A stretch of 11,777 nucleotides of DNA, from positions 1-11,777 of the forward strand of contig JAUWSP010000034.1 in the NCBI GenBank assembly GCA_030610025.1. The letters are read 5' to 3'. Below the pieces are notes generated by a model. It was not told where the DNA came from and did not search any database. It saw nothing but the letters and a program-made list of their open reading frames with translations. Position 1 is the stretch's first letter, and each line of letters begins with the position of its first letter. This document shows positions 5,087-11,777 of the stretch, in pieces. The stretch comes from Acidobacteriota bacterium. Its GTDB lineage: Bacteria > Acidobacteriota > Thermoanaerobaculia > Multivoradales > JAHEKO01. The position numbers and the translations under genes were made by a program.

Positions 5087-5992
5087 TCAGGCCCCGGCCT
5101 GGGAGTCTCCGAGATCTCGCGCCCGTGCCTTCTGGCGCAAGATGAGGCTCGAAAGAGACTCTTCCAACAGGCGGCCGGCTCGGCGTAGAAGGTCCAGGTC
5201 CTCATTCGCCAGCTCTCCATCACCCGTGTCGGCATAGAGCACCGTGACCATCCGGCGTCCGATCCGGATCGGTATCAGCACGCACTCCTGCTCGAGACCG
5301 CCGTTCCAACAGCCGACCAGGTCCTGGTGAAGAGGCATGGCCGGCAGGCTGCCACGAAAGAAGCTGCCCCCTTCCCTCATATGCAGAAACAGTGACGGCT
5401 CGTTGAGGCTGAGCTCCAGACTCTGGAGCTTGAGCGGTCTGAGGGTGCGTCCTCGACCCATCCACGCGCGCAGCGTAGTGGCATGGCACCTCAACAGCAC
5501 GAGCCTTTCGAACATGGGCTCGAGGACATCCAGGAGACCTTCTGCCGCGACATGTACGGAATCAGCTTCCGCTAGAGCTGTGCGGGCGACGGCAAGACGA
5601 TCCACCGGCCGACCTCGCGCCGGGGCGAGCACGACTTCGGTCGGCCATGGATCTCTGCGTTCGCGACTTCGGACACGCTCGAAGGCGACCCCTGCCTGGA
5701 AGCGAGACCGTGCCTGGGCCTCGTCCTGATTGGCGGCATCCTGGGGGCGGCTCCAACGCACGACGCCTTCGACGACCAGAGAGTTGCCTTCTTGCCAGAG
5801 CTCGAAGAGGTAGGTGCCTCCAACGCTGAGTGGATGGTGACTCATCACCGACATTCCTCGTCGGCTCAGGTTGACGATGTCCAAATCGCCTTGGAAGGGA
5901 GAGGCGGTGATGTGGGGAGCCGGGATTCTGGGGTGCTGCCGCCGCTCATGAGAGCTGTGGCGGTCGGTCGCGGAGCTGGAGCTGACGGTCAT
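5087..5992 (-). CDS. PilZ domain protein with a C-terminal GAF-like region
   Basis: In this 301-residue cytoplasmic protein, residues 16-110 are a PilZ domain. R18-x3-R22 (RQHPR) and N41-x-S-x-x-G46 (NLSRRG) are the two c-di-GMP contact motifs, followed by 'VVEGVVRWSR' (73-82) and 'FQAGVAFERV' (98-107), both usual in PilZ. Residues 140-285 look GAF-like: a helix 'LEPMFERLVLLRCHATTLRAWMG' in pieces at 157-179, strands 'PSLFLHMREGG' (199-209), 'ECVLIPIRIGRRMVTVLYAD' (236-255), and a closing helix 'LDLLRRAGRLLEESLSSLI' (266-284). The second part is assigned by pattern only. It may sense a ligand or act as a dimerisation module. The start at 5992 lacks a clear ribosome binding site, but no other in-frame ATG precedes the PilZ domain. 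The gene converges on the DUF4388 gene and diverges from dnaB. Confidence 0.8.
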   Translation of the reverse strand: MTVSSSSATDRHSSHERRQHPRIPAPHITASPFQGDLDIVNLSRRGMSVMSHHPLSVGGTYLFELWQEGNSLVVEGVVRWSRPQDAANQDEAQARSRFQAGVAFERVRSRERRDPWPTEVVLAPARGRPVDRLAVARTALAEADSVHVAAEGLLDVLEPMFERLVLLRCHATTLRAWMGRGRTLRPLKLQSLELSLNEPSLFLHMREGGSFFRGSLPAMPLHQDLVGCWNGGLEQECVLIPIRIGRRMVTVLYADTGDGELANEDLDLLRRAGRLLEESLSSLILRQKARARDLGDSQAGA

Positions 5993-6178
5993 GGCCGAAT
6001 CTTCAGAGTCGTCTGGGTTTCGCCACGCCTAGTCTACACTGACATCTACTCGGGCCGGCCGAGCACCAAGCCATTGTAGACTGGTGCGAGTGACCGATCG
6101 TCTTGTCGAGTCTCTTCGCATGGCCTTCGCTCTGTAGACTTCTCACCACGCTCGTCAAGCCGGGCGGCATGGCGTACA
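5993..6178. promoter_or_regulatory. Divergent promoter region with three TGTAGACT boxes
   Basis: This 186-bp region separates the PilZ-GAF gene from dnaB. TGTAGACT occurs at 6075-6082 and 6133-6140 on the plus strand and at 6031-6038 on the minus strand (AGTCTACA). The spacing is 44 bp between the first two starts and 58 bp between the next two. Three exact 8-mers in 110 bp is unusual. They could be operators for a regulator shared by the divergent genes. No small gene is seen. Confidence 0.4.
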
Positions 6179-6180
6179 AT
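6152..6180 (+). promoter_or_regulatory. Possible sigma-70 type promoter for dnaB
   Basis: TCGTCA (6152-6157, 4/6 to TTGACA) and TACAAT (6175-6180, 5/6 to TATAAT) are separated by exactly 17 bp. The -10 box overlaps the first candidate ATG (6179). Transcription would then begin near 6187 and translation at the in-frame ATG 6203. Confidence 0.4.
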
Positions 6181-7555
6181 GTCGTGTCCCGGCGACAGCT
6201 CAATGCTAGATACTCTGCAATCACAGAAATCGCTACCGCATAGCGACGAGTCTGAGCGAGCGGTCCTCGCAGGAGCCCTGCTGGATCCTGCTCTCCTGCC
6301 GACGGTGTCGGGGCGCCTCTTGCCGGACGACTTCTATTCCGAGCGGCATCGAATCCTGTTCAGCTCGATGTTGGATTTGCAGGAGGAAAACGTCGAGATC
6401 GACCTCAGGACGCTGCAGGCCAGCCTCGAACAGCAAGATCGGCTGACCGCCGTCGGAGGCGTCGCCTATCTGGCGAGCCTCGATCTGGACCTGCCGGATC
6501 TGAGCCGATTGGACGCCTACGTGGAGATCGTCAAGGAACGGTCGATCCGTCGACGTCTTATTCAGGCTTGTGGTGAGATTACCCGGAACTGTCTGGATGG
6601 TGGCTTGCAGGCGCAGGAAGCTCTGGGCCGGGCCGAACAGGCGATCCTGGGGCTCGGAGAGGAGGCCGTACAGCAGGGCTTCATTCGCCTCTCCCAGATC
6701 TTCCACGAGACGCTCGCCGACCTGGAGGAAAGGCCGGCGAAGGGTTTCCTTGGAGTTCCCACCGGGTATGCGGATCTCGACAACATGACACGGGGTCTGA
6801 ATCCTGGCAATCTCGTCATCATCGCCGGGCGTCCTGGGATGGGGAAGACCAGTCTGGCTCTCAACATCGCGGAGCACGCCGCGATTCGAGAACAGCGATC
6901 GGTCGGCGTTTTCTCTCTCGAGATGAGTCAGGAAGAGTTGGCATTGCGAATCCTCTCCTCGGAAGTGGACGTGCCCTTCGGGCCACTGCGGTCGGGTCAT
7001 CTGTCCCAGAAGCAGTGGAGCAAGGTGATCCAAGCCGTGAAAACGGTGTCGACTGCTCCGCTGTTCATTGATGACTCGGCGAACCCATCGCTGCTGGAGA
7101 TCGCCTCCAAGGTCCGCAGGTTGAAGGCTGAGCACGGCCTGGATCTGGTGATCGTCGACTACCTCCAGCTCATGCAGGCCGGAGGGCGATACGAGAGCAG
7201 AAATCTCGAGATCGCTGCGATCACCCGGGGCCTCAAGCAGCTGGCCAAGGAAATGAACCTTCCGGTGGTCGCGCTCTCTCAGCTTTCAAGACAGCCGGAG
7301 CGTCGTGCCGGCGATCACAGACCCCAATTGGCAGACTTGAGAGAGTCCGGGTCCATCGAGCAGGATGCCGACCTCGTCATGTTCATCTATCGGGACGAGA
7401 TGTACGACCAGGAATCTCCGGACAAGGGAATCGCCGAGCTGATTCTGGCCAAACACCGAAACGGCCAGACCGGAACCGTCAAGCTGGTCTTCTTGAGTGA
7501 GACCACCAAGTTCTGCAACCTGGCGTCTCATGACGCTGGCCCGCCGCCCTTCTAG
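6179..7555 (+). CDS. dnaB: Replicative DNA helicase DnaB
   Basis: DnaB is the ring-shaped hexameric helicase that unwinds DNA at the replication fork with ATP. The 458-residue reading has both domains. The N-terminal helical domain starts at 'LPHSDESERAVLAGALLD' (19-36), and the linker lies near 'RLSQIFHETLADLE'. The RecA-like domain begins with 'GVPTGYADLDNMTRGLNPGNL' in pieces at 192-212. Walker A is GRPGMGKT (217-224, K223), Walker B is VIVDYLQ with D327, the H4-type ALSQLSR has Q368, and the C-terminal KHRNG (425-429) has the Arg finger R427. Length matches the family (about 440-470). Two starts are possible, 6179 and 6203. The shorter form (450 aa) keeps all conserved residues and is favoured if the promoter-like TACAAT is real. 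Neither start has a good ribosome binding site. The usual neighbours rplI and rpsR are not in this window. No intein is present. Confidence 0.97.
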   Translation: MSCPGDSSMLDTLQSQKSLPHSDESERAVLAGALLDPALLPTVSGRLLPDDFYSERHRILFSSMLDLQEENVEIDLRTLQASLEQQDRLTAVGGVAYLASLDLDLPDLSRLDAYVEIVKERSIRRRLIQACGEITRNCLDGGLQAQEALGRAEQAILGLGEEAVQQGFIRLSQIFHETLADLEERPAKGFLGVPTGYADLDNMTRGLNPGNLVIIAGRPGMGKTSLALNIAEHAAIREQRSVGVFSLEMSQEELALRILSSEVDVPFGPLRSGHLSQKQWSKVIQAVKTVSTAPLFIDDSANPSLLEIASKVRRLKAEHGLDLVIVDYLQLMQAGGRYESRNLEIAAITRGLKQLAKEMNLPVVALSQLSRQPERRAGDHRPQLADLRESGSIEQDADLVMFIYRDEMYDQESPDKGIAELILAKHRNGQTGTVKLVFLSETTKFCNLASHDAGPPPF

Positions 7556-7624
7556 GCCTCGATCTCCCAGAGCTGGACATCGTCATCTTCGAGCCGGGTT
7601 TTTTGGCACGGTGCCCCAGTCCTG
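7556..7624. terminator. Possible weak terminator between convergent dnaB and purC
   Basis: CTCGA (7558-7562) can pair with TCGAG (7589-7593), followed by CCGGG and six T (7599-7604), which is terminator-like for dnaB. The stem is only 5 bp with a large loop. A second palindrome, GGCAC-G-GTGCC (7605-7615), follows the T run. No T tract serves purC on the minus strand. Confidence 0.25.
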
Positions 7625-8518
7625 TCAGAGGATGGGATCCCGGCCGGTCAGCCTCCGAAAAGCCTCGAGATATCGATCCAGAGTGCCCTGGACAACCTCC
7701 GGAGGCAGCTCGGGAGGTAGTGATTCACGATCCCACCCTGAGTCGTCGAGCCAATTCCGCACGTACTGCTTGTCGAACGAGACCGGCTCGACTCCCGGTG
7801 TCCAGGTGTCCGACTCCCAGAATCGCGAGGAGTCGGGTGTCAGCACCTCGTCGATCAGGGTGAGTCGACCTTCGAAGTGCCCGAACTCGAACTTCGTGTC
7901 GGCCAGAATGAGACCACAGGTTGCGGAGTGCTGGGCGCCCAGGTTGTAGACAGCGAGGGTGATGTCGCGCAGTTGTCGAGCCAGATCGTCACCAACGTCG
8001 CTTGCCATGACCTCGTAGGACACATTCTCATCATGGCCGGACTCGGCTTTGGTGGCCGGGGTGAAGATGGGTTCCGGCAGCTCATCGGCACGCTGCAGAC
8101 CTTCTGGCAGCGAGATCCCGCATACGGACCGACTCTCGGTGTACTCGCGGAATCCGCTGCCAGCCAGGTAGCCCCTGGCTACACACTCGAAAGGTACGAC
8201 CGCGGCTTTTCGCACCAGGACTGTCCGACCTGCCAAGGTCTCGGCGTGGGCAGCGAGAGTCTTCGGGAAATCCTTCACGTCTACCGCGACGAGATGGTTC
8301 GGAACTACATCCTCGAAACGCTCGAACCAGAAGTTGCTCAGTTGCGTGAGGATCTTGCCCTTGCCCGGAATGCCGGGTTGAAGGATGTGGTCGTAGGCGG
8401 AAATTCGATCGCAGGCTACGATCATCAGCAGATCGCCGAGATCGTAGACATCGCGAACCTTGCCACGACGGGGTGGCGGCAGATCGGGGATCTCGGTCTT
8501 CCATACGGGTCGTGACAT
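7625..8518 (-). CDS. purC: SAICAR synthase (phosphoribosylaminoimidazole-succinocarboxamide synthase)
   Basis: PurC joins aspartate to CAIR with ATP to form SAICAR, a late step of de novo IMP synthesis in the cytosol. The 297-residue protein is of the longer type (the E. coli enzyme is about 237). It has the N-terminal nucleotide-binding strand pair 'RRGKVRDVYDLGDLLMIVACDR' in pieces at 17-38, followed by 'ISAYDHIL' (39-46). 'VVPFECVARGYLAGSG' (107-122) is the first family signature and 'LILADTKFEFG' (203-213) the second. 'FTPATKAESGHDENVS' (152-167) carries the substrate-binding Ser and Asp. The C-terminus 'DKQYVRNWLDDSGWD' (249-263) is also typical of the family. The ATG at 8518 has GGGAG about 9 nt upstream. 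It lies 40 nt after the stop of the cyclase-like gene on the same strand, with no promoter or terminator visible between them, so co-transcription is likely. Confidence 0.98.
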   Translation of the reverse strand: MSRPVWKTEIPDLPPPRRGKVRDVYDLGDLLMIVACDRISAYDHILQPGIPGKGKILTQLSNFWFERFEDVVPNHLVAVDVKDFPKTLAAHAETLAGRTVLVRKAAVVPFECVARGYLAGSGFREYTESRSVCGISLPEGLQRADELPEPIFTPATKAESGHDENVSYEVMASDVGDDLARQLRDITLAVYNLGAQHSATCGLILADTKFEFGHFEGRLTLIDEVLTPDSSRFWESDTWTPGVEPVSFDKQYVRNWLDDSGWDRESLPPELPPEVVQGTLDRYLEAFRRLTGRDPIL

Positions 8519-8558
8519 GTCGCTTGACTCCCTCTGGTCTTCGTTGTTTTGGTTGGTT

Positions 8559-10586
8559 CTATCGGAGGGTCTTCGAGGGTCCCCGTGGAGTCCCGAAGTC
8601 CCCTTTCAAGCTGTCCAGGAGGCTCCCGGTTGTGAGTTCCTCCTGGTGCGGCAGATCCTTCCAAGGCTCACCGTCGACGACTTCGTAGAGTGGGGCCTTC
8701 TCCAAGCCCTTCAAGCTCGCATTGCCGAGCTCGCGTATTCCTGCCAGAAGCTCCTGGTTGCCGACCTCGGCCCTGATTACGAGGTACTCCCGCCTGTCCT
8801 CGCGCAGTCGGTAGAGAGGATCGACCATCCCTGAGTTGGATAACTCTGAGATGAACTGCTCGGTTGCGGCAATACCCTCATTGACGAGAGCACCGTGCTT
8901 GTCGACGTAACAGTAGAACTGACGGCTCGCCTCCGATTTGTCGATGAGGTCCACGTTCTGTCTTTCCAATGGGGCGAAGAAGCGCTCCACCTCCTGTTGG
9001 GGGTAGCCCAGCCCCAGGAGCAACGTCTTGATGTCATCGATCTCGCGAGTGGCTTTGCCGGTCGCGAGCCGAGACAGCTCGACAATGCCATGGCCGAAGA
9101 ACTCGTACCGATGGGTCTTGCCCTGGCCGCCCTCTTCGATCGGTAACAAGCGATATTCGCCATGGTTCAGGCCGATGCGCATTCCACGATCGAACGGGAA
9201 GCCCTCTTCGAGGGCGCGCCTGTAGTAACGCTGGAGCTGAATGGCCATGAAGAGAAGGATGTGGGGATGCCTACCCGAGTAGAGGGCCCCATCGCCGAGG
9301 TATTTCTCCAATTGAAGGCGATGCGCGCGCGCCATCTGGTTCACCCTTCGCTGAAAGCGAAAAATGCTCCGATACGATTGGTCCTGGTCCTCGGAGCCCG
9401 ACCGGCCGAGCACGGAGACGATGGATGAGAAATCGGTGATGTCGTAGATCAGCCCGAATCGACGAACCAGCGGGTCGATGATCCACGAGGTGGAGAAGTC
9501 CAGGGGGCGGGTACTGTCAGACAGCGTCAAGGTGCTGCCGGGGCTTGCTCCGGTAGCGACCTTCTGGGCATCACAGGTCAAGCCATCGCGACCGGCATGA
9601 ATGGGGATCACCAGGCGACGTAGAGCCGTCAGGACCTCGAACTCCTTGAGTTTGTGGAGCAGGCTCTCCCAGATCTCGACCTGCTGAGGACTCAGAAGGG
9701 CGCGTTGGTTGTAGGAAGGGTGCTGAGACAGGTATCGGACCCAGCCCGTCTCGCCGATCAGGGCCTGGGCTGAGAGATTGGGACCTTGCCCAACGAGGTT
9801 GCGAGCCGCAGCGCTCAGACCCGCGTCCTTCTGGAGCCGTCCCTCCGACCAGCTCTCGAGGAGGGACAATCGGTTGCGAAAGTCCTTGCCGTCGATGCGC
9901 AAATGGCCTCGGAAGTAGCTGTCGAGCTCGGAGAGGCCCCGGCTGACATGGTCCTCGGTCAGACTCAATACGTTGTCGCGCATCCGGACCAGCAGGGCCG
10001 GGAAGAGCTCACGCTCGTTCTCTTCGGCCTCTTCTGCGACGCGGTGAACGACGTCGAAGGTCAGGGTCAGCACCCGATCCAGGAAACGCTCGAAAGTGCG
10101 GTACTTGATGAGATCGCCGTGTGACTTTCCGAGCGTCAGGTCGTGACGCATGGCTCGACGGGGCGAGTCCCTGAAGCATCGCGCAACTGCCGAGGAATGG
10201 TAGAGCCAGAAGATGCTGGGCAGCTTTCGGCCAAAGCTCGACCGGACGGTGTTCTCCGTGGCGGTCTCTAGAAGAGCACGATAGTGCTCCCAGGCTTCAT
10301 CGACGGACTTCTGGTTACCGCGTCGGCGGGTCAGAACCGCGATCTGGCGTGCCTCTTCGGCTTTGACGTAGAAGGCAAGCGCCGCTTCCAAAGCCCTCGT
10401 CAGCGGGCTGACGAGAATGGGAAATCCGTGCAGCGGAGTTGCTTCCTCCTGCTCGAGGAAGATCCTCTGAGGGGTTGGAAGCAGACGCTCCGTATTCGGG
10501 ACGACTTGATGCAGCTCGAAGGGAGTGGCCCGAAAGAAGTTGAAGGGGCCAGGAAAGAGGCGGTGGAAGGAGGTCTTGTCGAGCAT
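8559..10586 (-). CDS. Large protein with a partly degenerate class III nucleotide cyclase-like domain
   Basis: The protein has 675 residues, with no signal peptide or membrane segment. Residues 1-370 are mostly helical with no domain I recognise. Residues 375-525 follow the class III adenylyl/guanylyl cyclase pattern. 'GLIYDITDFSSIV' (378-390) carries the first metal Asp D382 and 'EKYLGDGALYSG' (427-438) the second, D432, plus the base-contact Lys K428. 'MRIGLNHGEYRL' (469-480) matches 'vriGintGev', and 'HRYEFFGHGIVELSRL' (492-507) matches 'y.iwG.tVN.AsRl'. In this last motif the base-selecting Asp is E495, the transition-state Asn is V502 and the Arg is retained (R506). Activity is therefore uncertain: it could be a divergent cyclase, a nucleotide-binding regulator or a pseudoenzyme. 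Residues 530-675 have no known domain. The ATG at 10586 is the only in-frame ATG after the stop at 10605-10607, and its ribosome binding site is poor. It is upstream of, and probably co-transcribed with, purC, and divergent from the aminopeptidase gene. Confidence 0.8.
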   Translation of the reverse strand: MLDKTSFHRLFPGPFNFFRATPFELHQVVPNTERLLPTPQRIFLEQEEATPLHGFPILVSPLTRALEAALAFYVKAEEARQIAVLTRRRGNQKSVDEAWEHYRALLETATENTVRSSFGRKLPSIFWLYHSSAVARCFRDSPRRAMRHDLTLGKSHGDLIKYRTFERFLDRVLTLTFDVVHRVAEEAEENERELFPALLVRMRDNVLSLTEDHVSRGLSELDSYFRGHLRIDGKDFRNRLSLLESWSEGRLQKDAGLSAAARNLVGQGPNLSAQALIGETGWVRYLSQHPSYNQRALLSPQQVEIWESLLHKLKEFEVLTALRRLVIPIHAGRDGLTCDAQKVATGASPGSTLTLSDSTRPLDFSTSWIIDPLVRRFGLIYDITDFSSIVSVLGRSGSEDQDQSYRSIFRFQRRVNQMARAHRLQLEKYLGDGALYSGRHPHILLFMAIQLQRYYRRALEEGFPFDRGMRIGLNHGEYRLLPIEEGGQGKTHRYEFFGHGIVELSRLATGKATREIDDIKTLLLGLGYPQQEVERFFAPLERQNVDLIDKSEASRQFYCYVDKHGALVNEGIAATEQFISELSNSGMVDPLYRLREDRREYLVIRAEVGNQELLAGIRELGNASLKGLEKAPLYEVVDGEPWKDLPHQEELTTGSLLDSLKGDFGTPRGPSKTLR

Positions 10587-10603
10587 ATCCAGCGAGCCGT
10601 GCG

Positions 10604-10638
10604 GCTACCCATGGTAGCAGGAGTCCGCGCTGTTCCAA
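10604..10638 (-). promoter_or_regulatory. Possible promoter with overlapping palindrome for the cyclase-like gene and purC
   Basis: On the minus strand TTGGAA (10633-10638, 4/6 to -35) and TACCAT (10611-10616, 4/6 to -10) are 16 nt apart, upstream of the ATG at 10586. The -10 box lies inside a perfect palindrome, GCTACC-CAT-GGTAGC (10604-10618), which has the form of a repressor site. The individual matches are weak. Confidence 0.3.
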
Positions 10639-10685
10639 TTCTCGATTCCGACGGGGCACCGGCCTGAGCGAGAGCCCTGGCTTGC

Positions 10686-10730
10686 TAGAATCAGATTGGC
10701 CGGAGTTTCGGAAAACGAGCCAGAAGGAGG
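10686..10730 (+). promoter_or_regulatory. Possible -10 box and strong ribosome binding site of the aminopeptidase gene
   Basis: TAGAAT (10686-10691) is a 5/6 match to the -10 hexamer, without a clear -35. AAGGAGG (10724-10730) is a near-perfect Shine-Dalgarno sequence six bases before GTG 10737 and fixes that codon as the start. Confidence 0.5.
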
Positions 10731-10736
10731 AAAGAC

Positions 10737-11777
10737 GTGAGACTGCCATCGGTAAAGTTGGCCCTGGATCAGCAGCGTAGTCCCGACCTCGTCATCTTGG
10801 GTGCTTTCGAGCGCACCGCCCTCAGTACCGAAGGTCTTCCGAAGCGAATTGCCAATGCCGCACTCCGGTGTTGCGAGGCCCCTGGGTTCAAGGCCGTCAA
10901 GGGACAGGTTCAGCGCGCCGAGACAGGTGGCCTTCAGCGAGAGATGGTGGAGGTCTGCGGGCTGGGCAAGAAGACGGCATTCGACGAGCGGAAGCTTCGG
11001 AAATGGCTGAATCGCATCGTTGGAGAGGCTGCAGAAGAGGGCAAGAAGCGCATCGCTTTGTTGGCTCCGGATCACCCGGCTGCGAGGGGGCGCGGAGTCA
11101 TGGCGCTGATCAGTGAGCTGATGCTCACCGGATATCGTTTCGATGAGTACCGTAGGGCTTCACCTTCCAGGAGAGTTCAGGATATTCGACTCCTGCCGCC
11201 TCCGGGCGAGCTCCAGACCTACGAACAGACGCTGCCGCTGGCGAAGAAACTGGCCGCGGCGGTTGCCTGGACCCGAGATCTCGGAAATACCCCGCCCAAC
11301 GTGGCCAATCCCATCTGGATGGTGGAGCAGGCCAGGGATCTGGCCGAGCGTTTCGGAATGGAGATCGAGGTCTTGGGTACCGAGGAGCTCATTGCCAAGG
11401 GTATGGGAGGAATCTTGGCAGTAGGCCGTGGGTCCAGCAATTCGCCCCGCCTGGTGCGTCTCGAATGGGGTGAAGAGGGTGAGACCGTGGCACTGGTCGG
11501 CAAGGGCGTCACCTTCGATACCGGTGGAATCTCCATCAAGCCTTCCCGTGGCATGGAGGAAATGAAGTACGACAAGTGTGGGGCCTGCACCGCCCTCGGG
11601 ATCGCTCAGGCGGCCGCCGAACTGAAGATTCCCCTTCGCTTCCGAGTCTACGTTCCTCTAGTGGAGAACATGCCGGATGGTAGGTCGTACCGACCTGGCG
11701 ACATCATTCGTTGTTACAACGGCAAGACCGTCGAGGTGCTGGACACCGACGCGGAAGGCAGGCTCATCCTGGCCGAC
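10737..11777 (+). CDS. Leucyl aminopeptidase, M17 family (partial, runs off right edge)
   Basis: This cytosolic metallopeptidase removes N-terminal amino acids, and M17 enzymes are two-metal hexamers. The window holds 347 codons from GTG 10737, cut three codons after the last active-site motif. Residues 1-150 are the variable N-terminal macro-like domain. The catalytic domain begins near 'AWTRDLGNTPPNVANP' (177-192). Ligands and catalytic residues are present: K256 and D261 in 'LVGKGVTFDTGG', K268 in 'SIKP', D279 in 'MKYDKCGAC', and D338, E340 and R342 in 'DTDAEGRL'. In the E. coli enzyme the corresponding signature is NTDAEGRL, so the first Asn is Asp here (D336). The start is fixed by AAGGAGG six bases upstream. 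The product is an ordinary housekeeping peptidase of the PepA type. A DNA-binding role like that of E. coli PepA cannot be judged. The end of the gene lies beyond the window. Confidence 0.96.
   Translation, partial: MRLPSVKLALDQQRSPDLVILGAFERTALSTEGLPKRIANAALRCCEAPGFKAVKGQVQRAETGGLQREMVEVCGLGKKTAFDERKLRKWLNRIVGEAAEEGKKRIALLAPDHPAARGRGVMALISELMLTGYRFDEYRRASPSRRVQDIRLLPPPGELQTYEQTLPLAKKLAAAVAWTRDLGNTPPNVANPIWMVEQARDLAERFGMEIEVLGTEELIAKGMGGILAVGRGSSNSPRLVRLEWGEEGETVALVGKGVTFDTGGISIKPSRGMEEMKYDKCGACTALGIAQAAAELKIPLRFRVYVPLVENMPDGRSYRPGDIIRCYNGKTVEVLDTDAEGRLILAD

Noticed and set aside
6233..7135. 300-codon open frame antisense to dnaB
   Set aside because: It lies wholly within dnaB on the opposite strand, shows no recognisable domain and is explained by GC-rich codon bias of the real gene.
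7877..8515. 212-codon plus-strand open frame within purC
   Set aside because: The reverse strand encodes an unmistakable SAICAR synthase. The plus-strand reading has no family features.
11736..11777. Aminopeptidase inactivated by the Asn to Asp change in NTDAEGRL
   Set aside because: The metal-binding Asp, Glu and the catalytic Arg are all present. The changed residue is not a known metal ligand, so inactivation is not supported.

Overview
The window looks like chromosomal DNA from a GC-rich (about 60% by eye) Gram-negative bacterium. Two PilZ-domain proteins, a DUF4388 protein and a divergent nucleotide-cyclase-like protein point to the Myxococcota or another deltaproteobacterial-type lineage. 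This placement rests on gene content only. No tRNA, rRNA, CRISPR array, integrase or transposase gene was seen.

Layout. The left edge (2-94, +) holds the last 30 codons of an unidentified gene. A small helical protein with a Rho-N/SAP-like N-terminus lies at 229-552 (-). Between it and the next gene is a compact 97-105 bp element with near-perfect terminal inverted repeats (587-691). At 865-2784 (+) two closely spaced genes encode a thiolase-superfamily protein and a DUF35-type OB-fold partner. The pairing is the usual thiolase/DUF35 one, but the thiolase has Gly where the nucleophilic Cys is expected and the partner keeps only one of the four zinc-ribbon Cys.

A signalling block follows: a tandem PilZ protein (2900-3580, +), a DUF4388 protein (3837-5084, +) and a convergent PilZ-GAF-like protein (5087-5992, -). 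A divergent intergenic region with three copies of TGTAGACT separates the last of these from the replicative helicase gene dnaB (6179-7555, +).

Convergent to dnaB is a minus-strand pair read right to left. It comprises a 675-residue protein with an internal, partly degenerate class III adenylyl/guanylyl cyclase-like domain (8559-10586) and, 40 nt downstream, purC (7625-8518), the SAICAR synthase of purine synthesis. A leucyl aminopeptidase gene (M17, 10737 onward, +) diverges from this pair and runs off the right edge just inside its catalytic motif.

How the genes fit together. dnaB, purC and the aminopeptidase are housekeeping. The PilZ, DUF4388, PilZ-GAF and cyclase-like genes suggest a local concentration of nucleotide second-messenger functions. 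The thiolase/DUF35 pair is probably an acyl-CoA or thioester-binding complex of unknown substrate. No clearly new multi-gene system is proven. The best leads are the Cys-less thiolase pair, the unusual cyclase-like protein beside purC, the 97-bp inverted-repeat element and the TGTAGACT sites.
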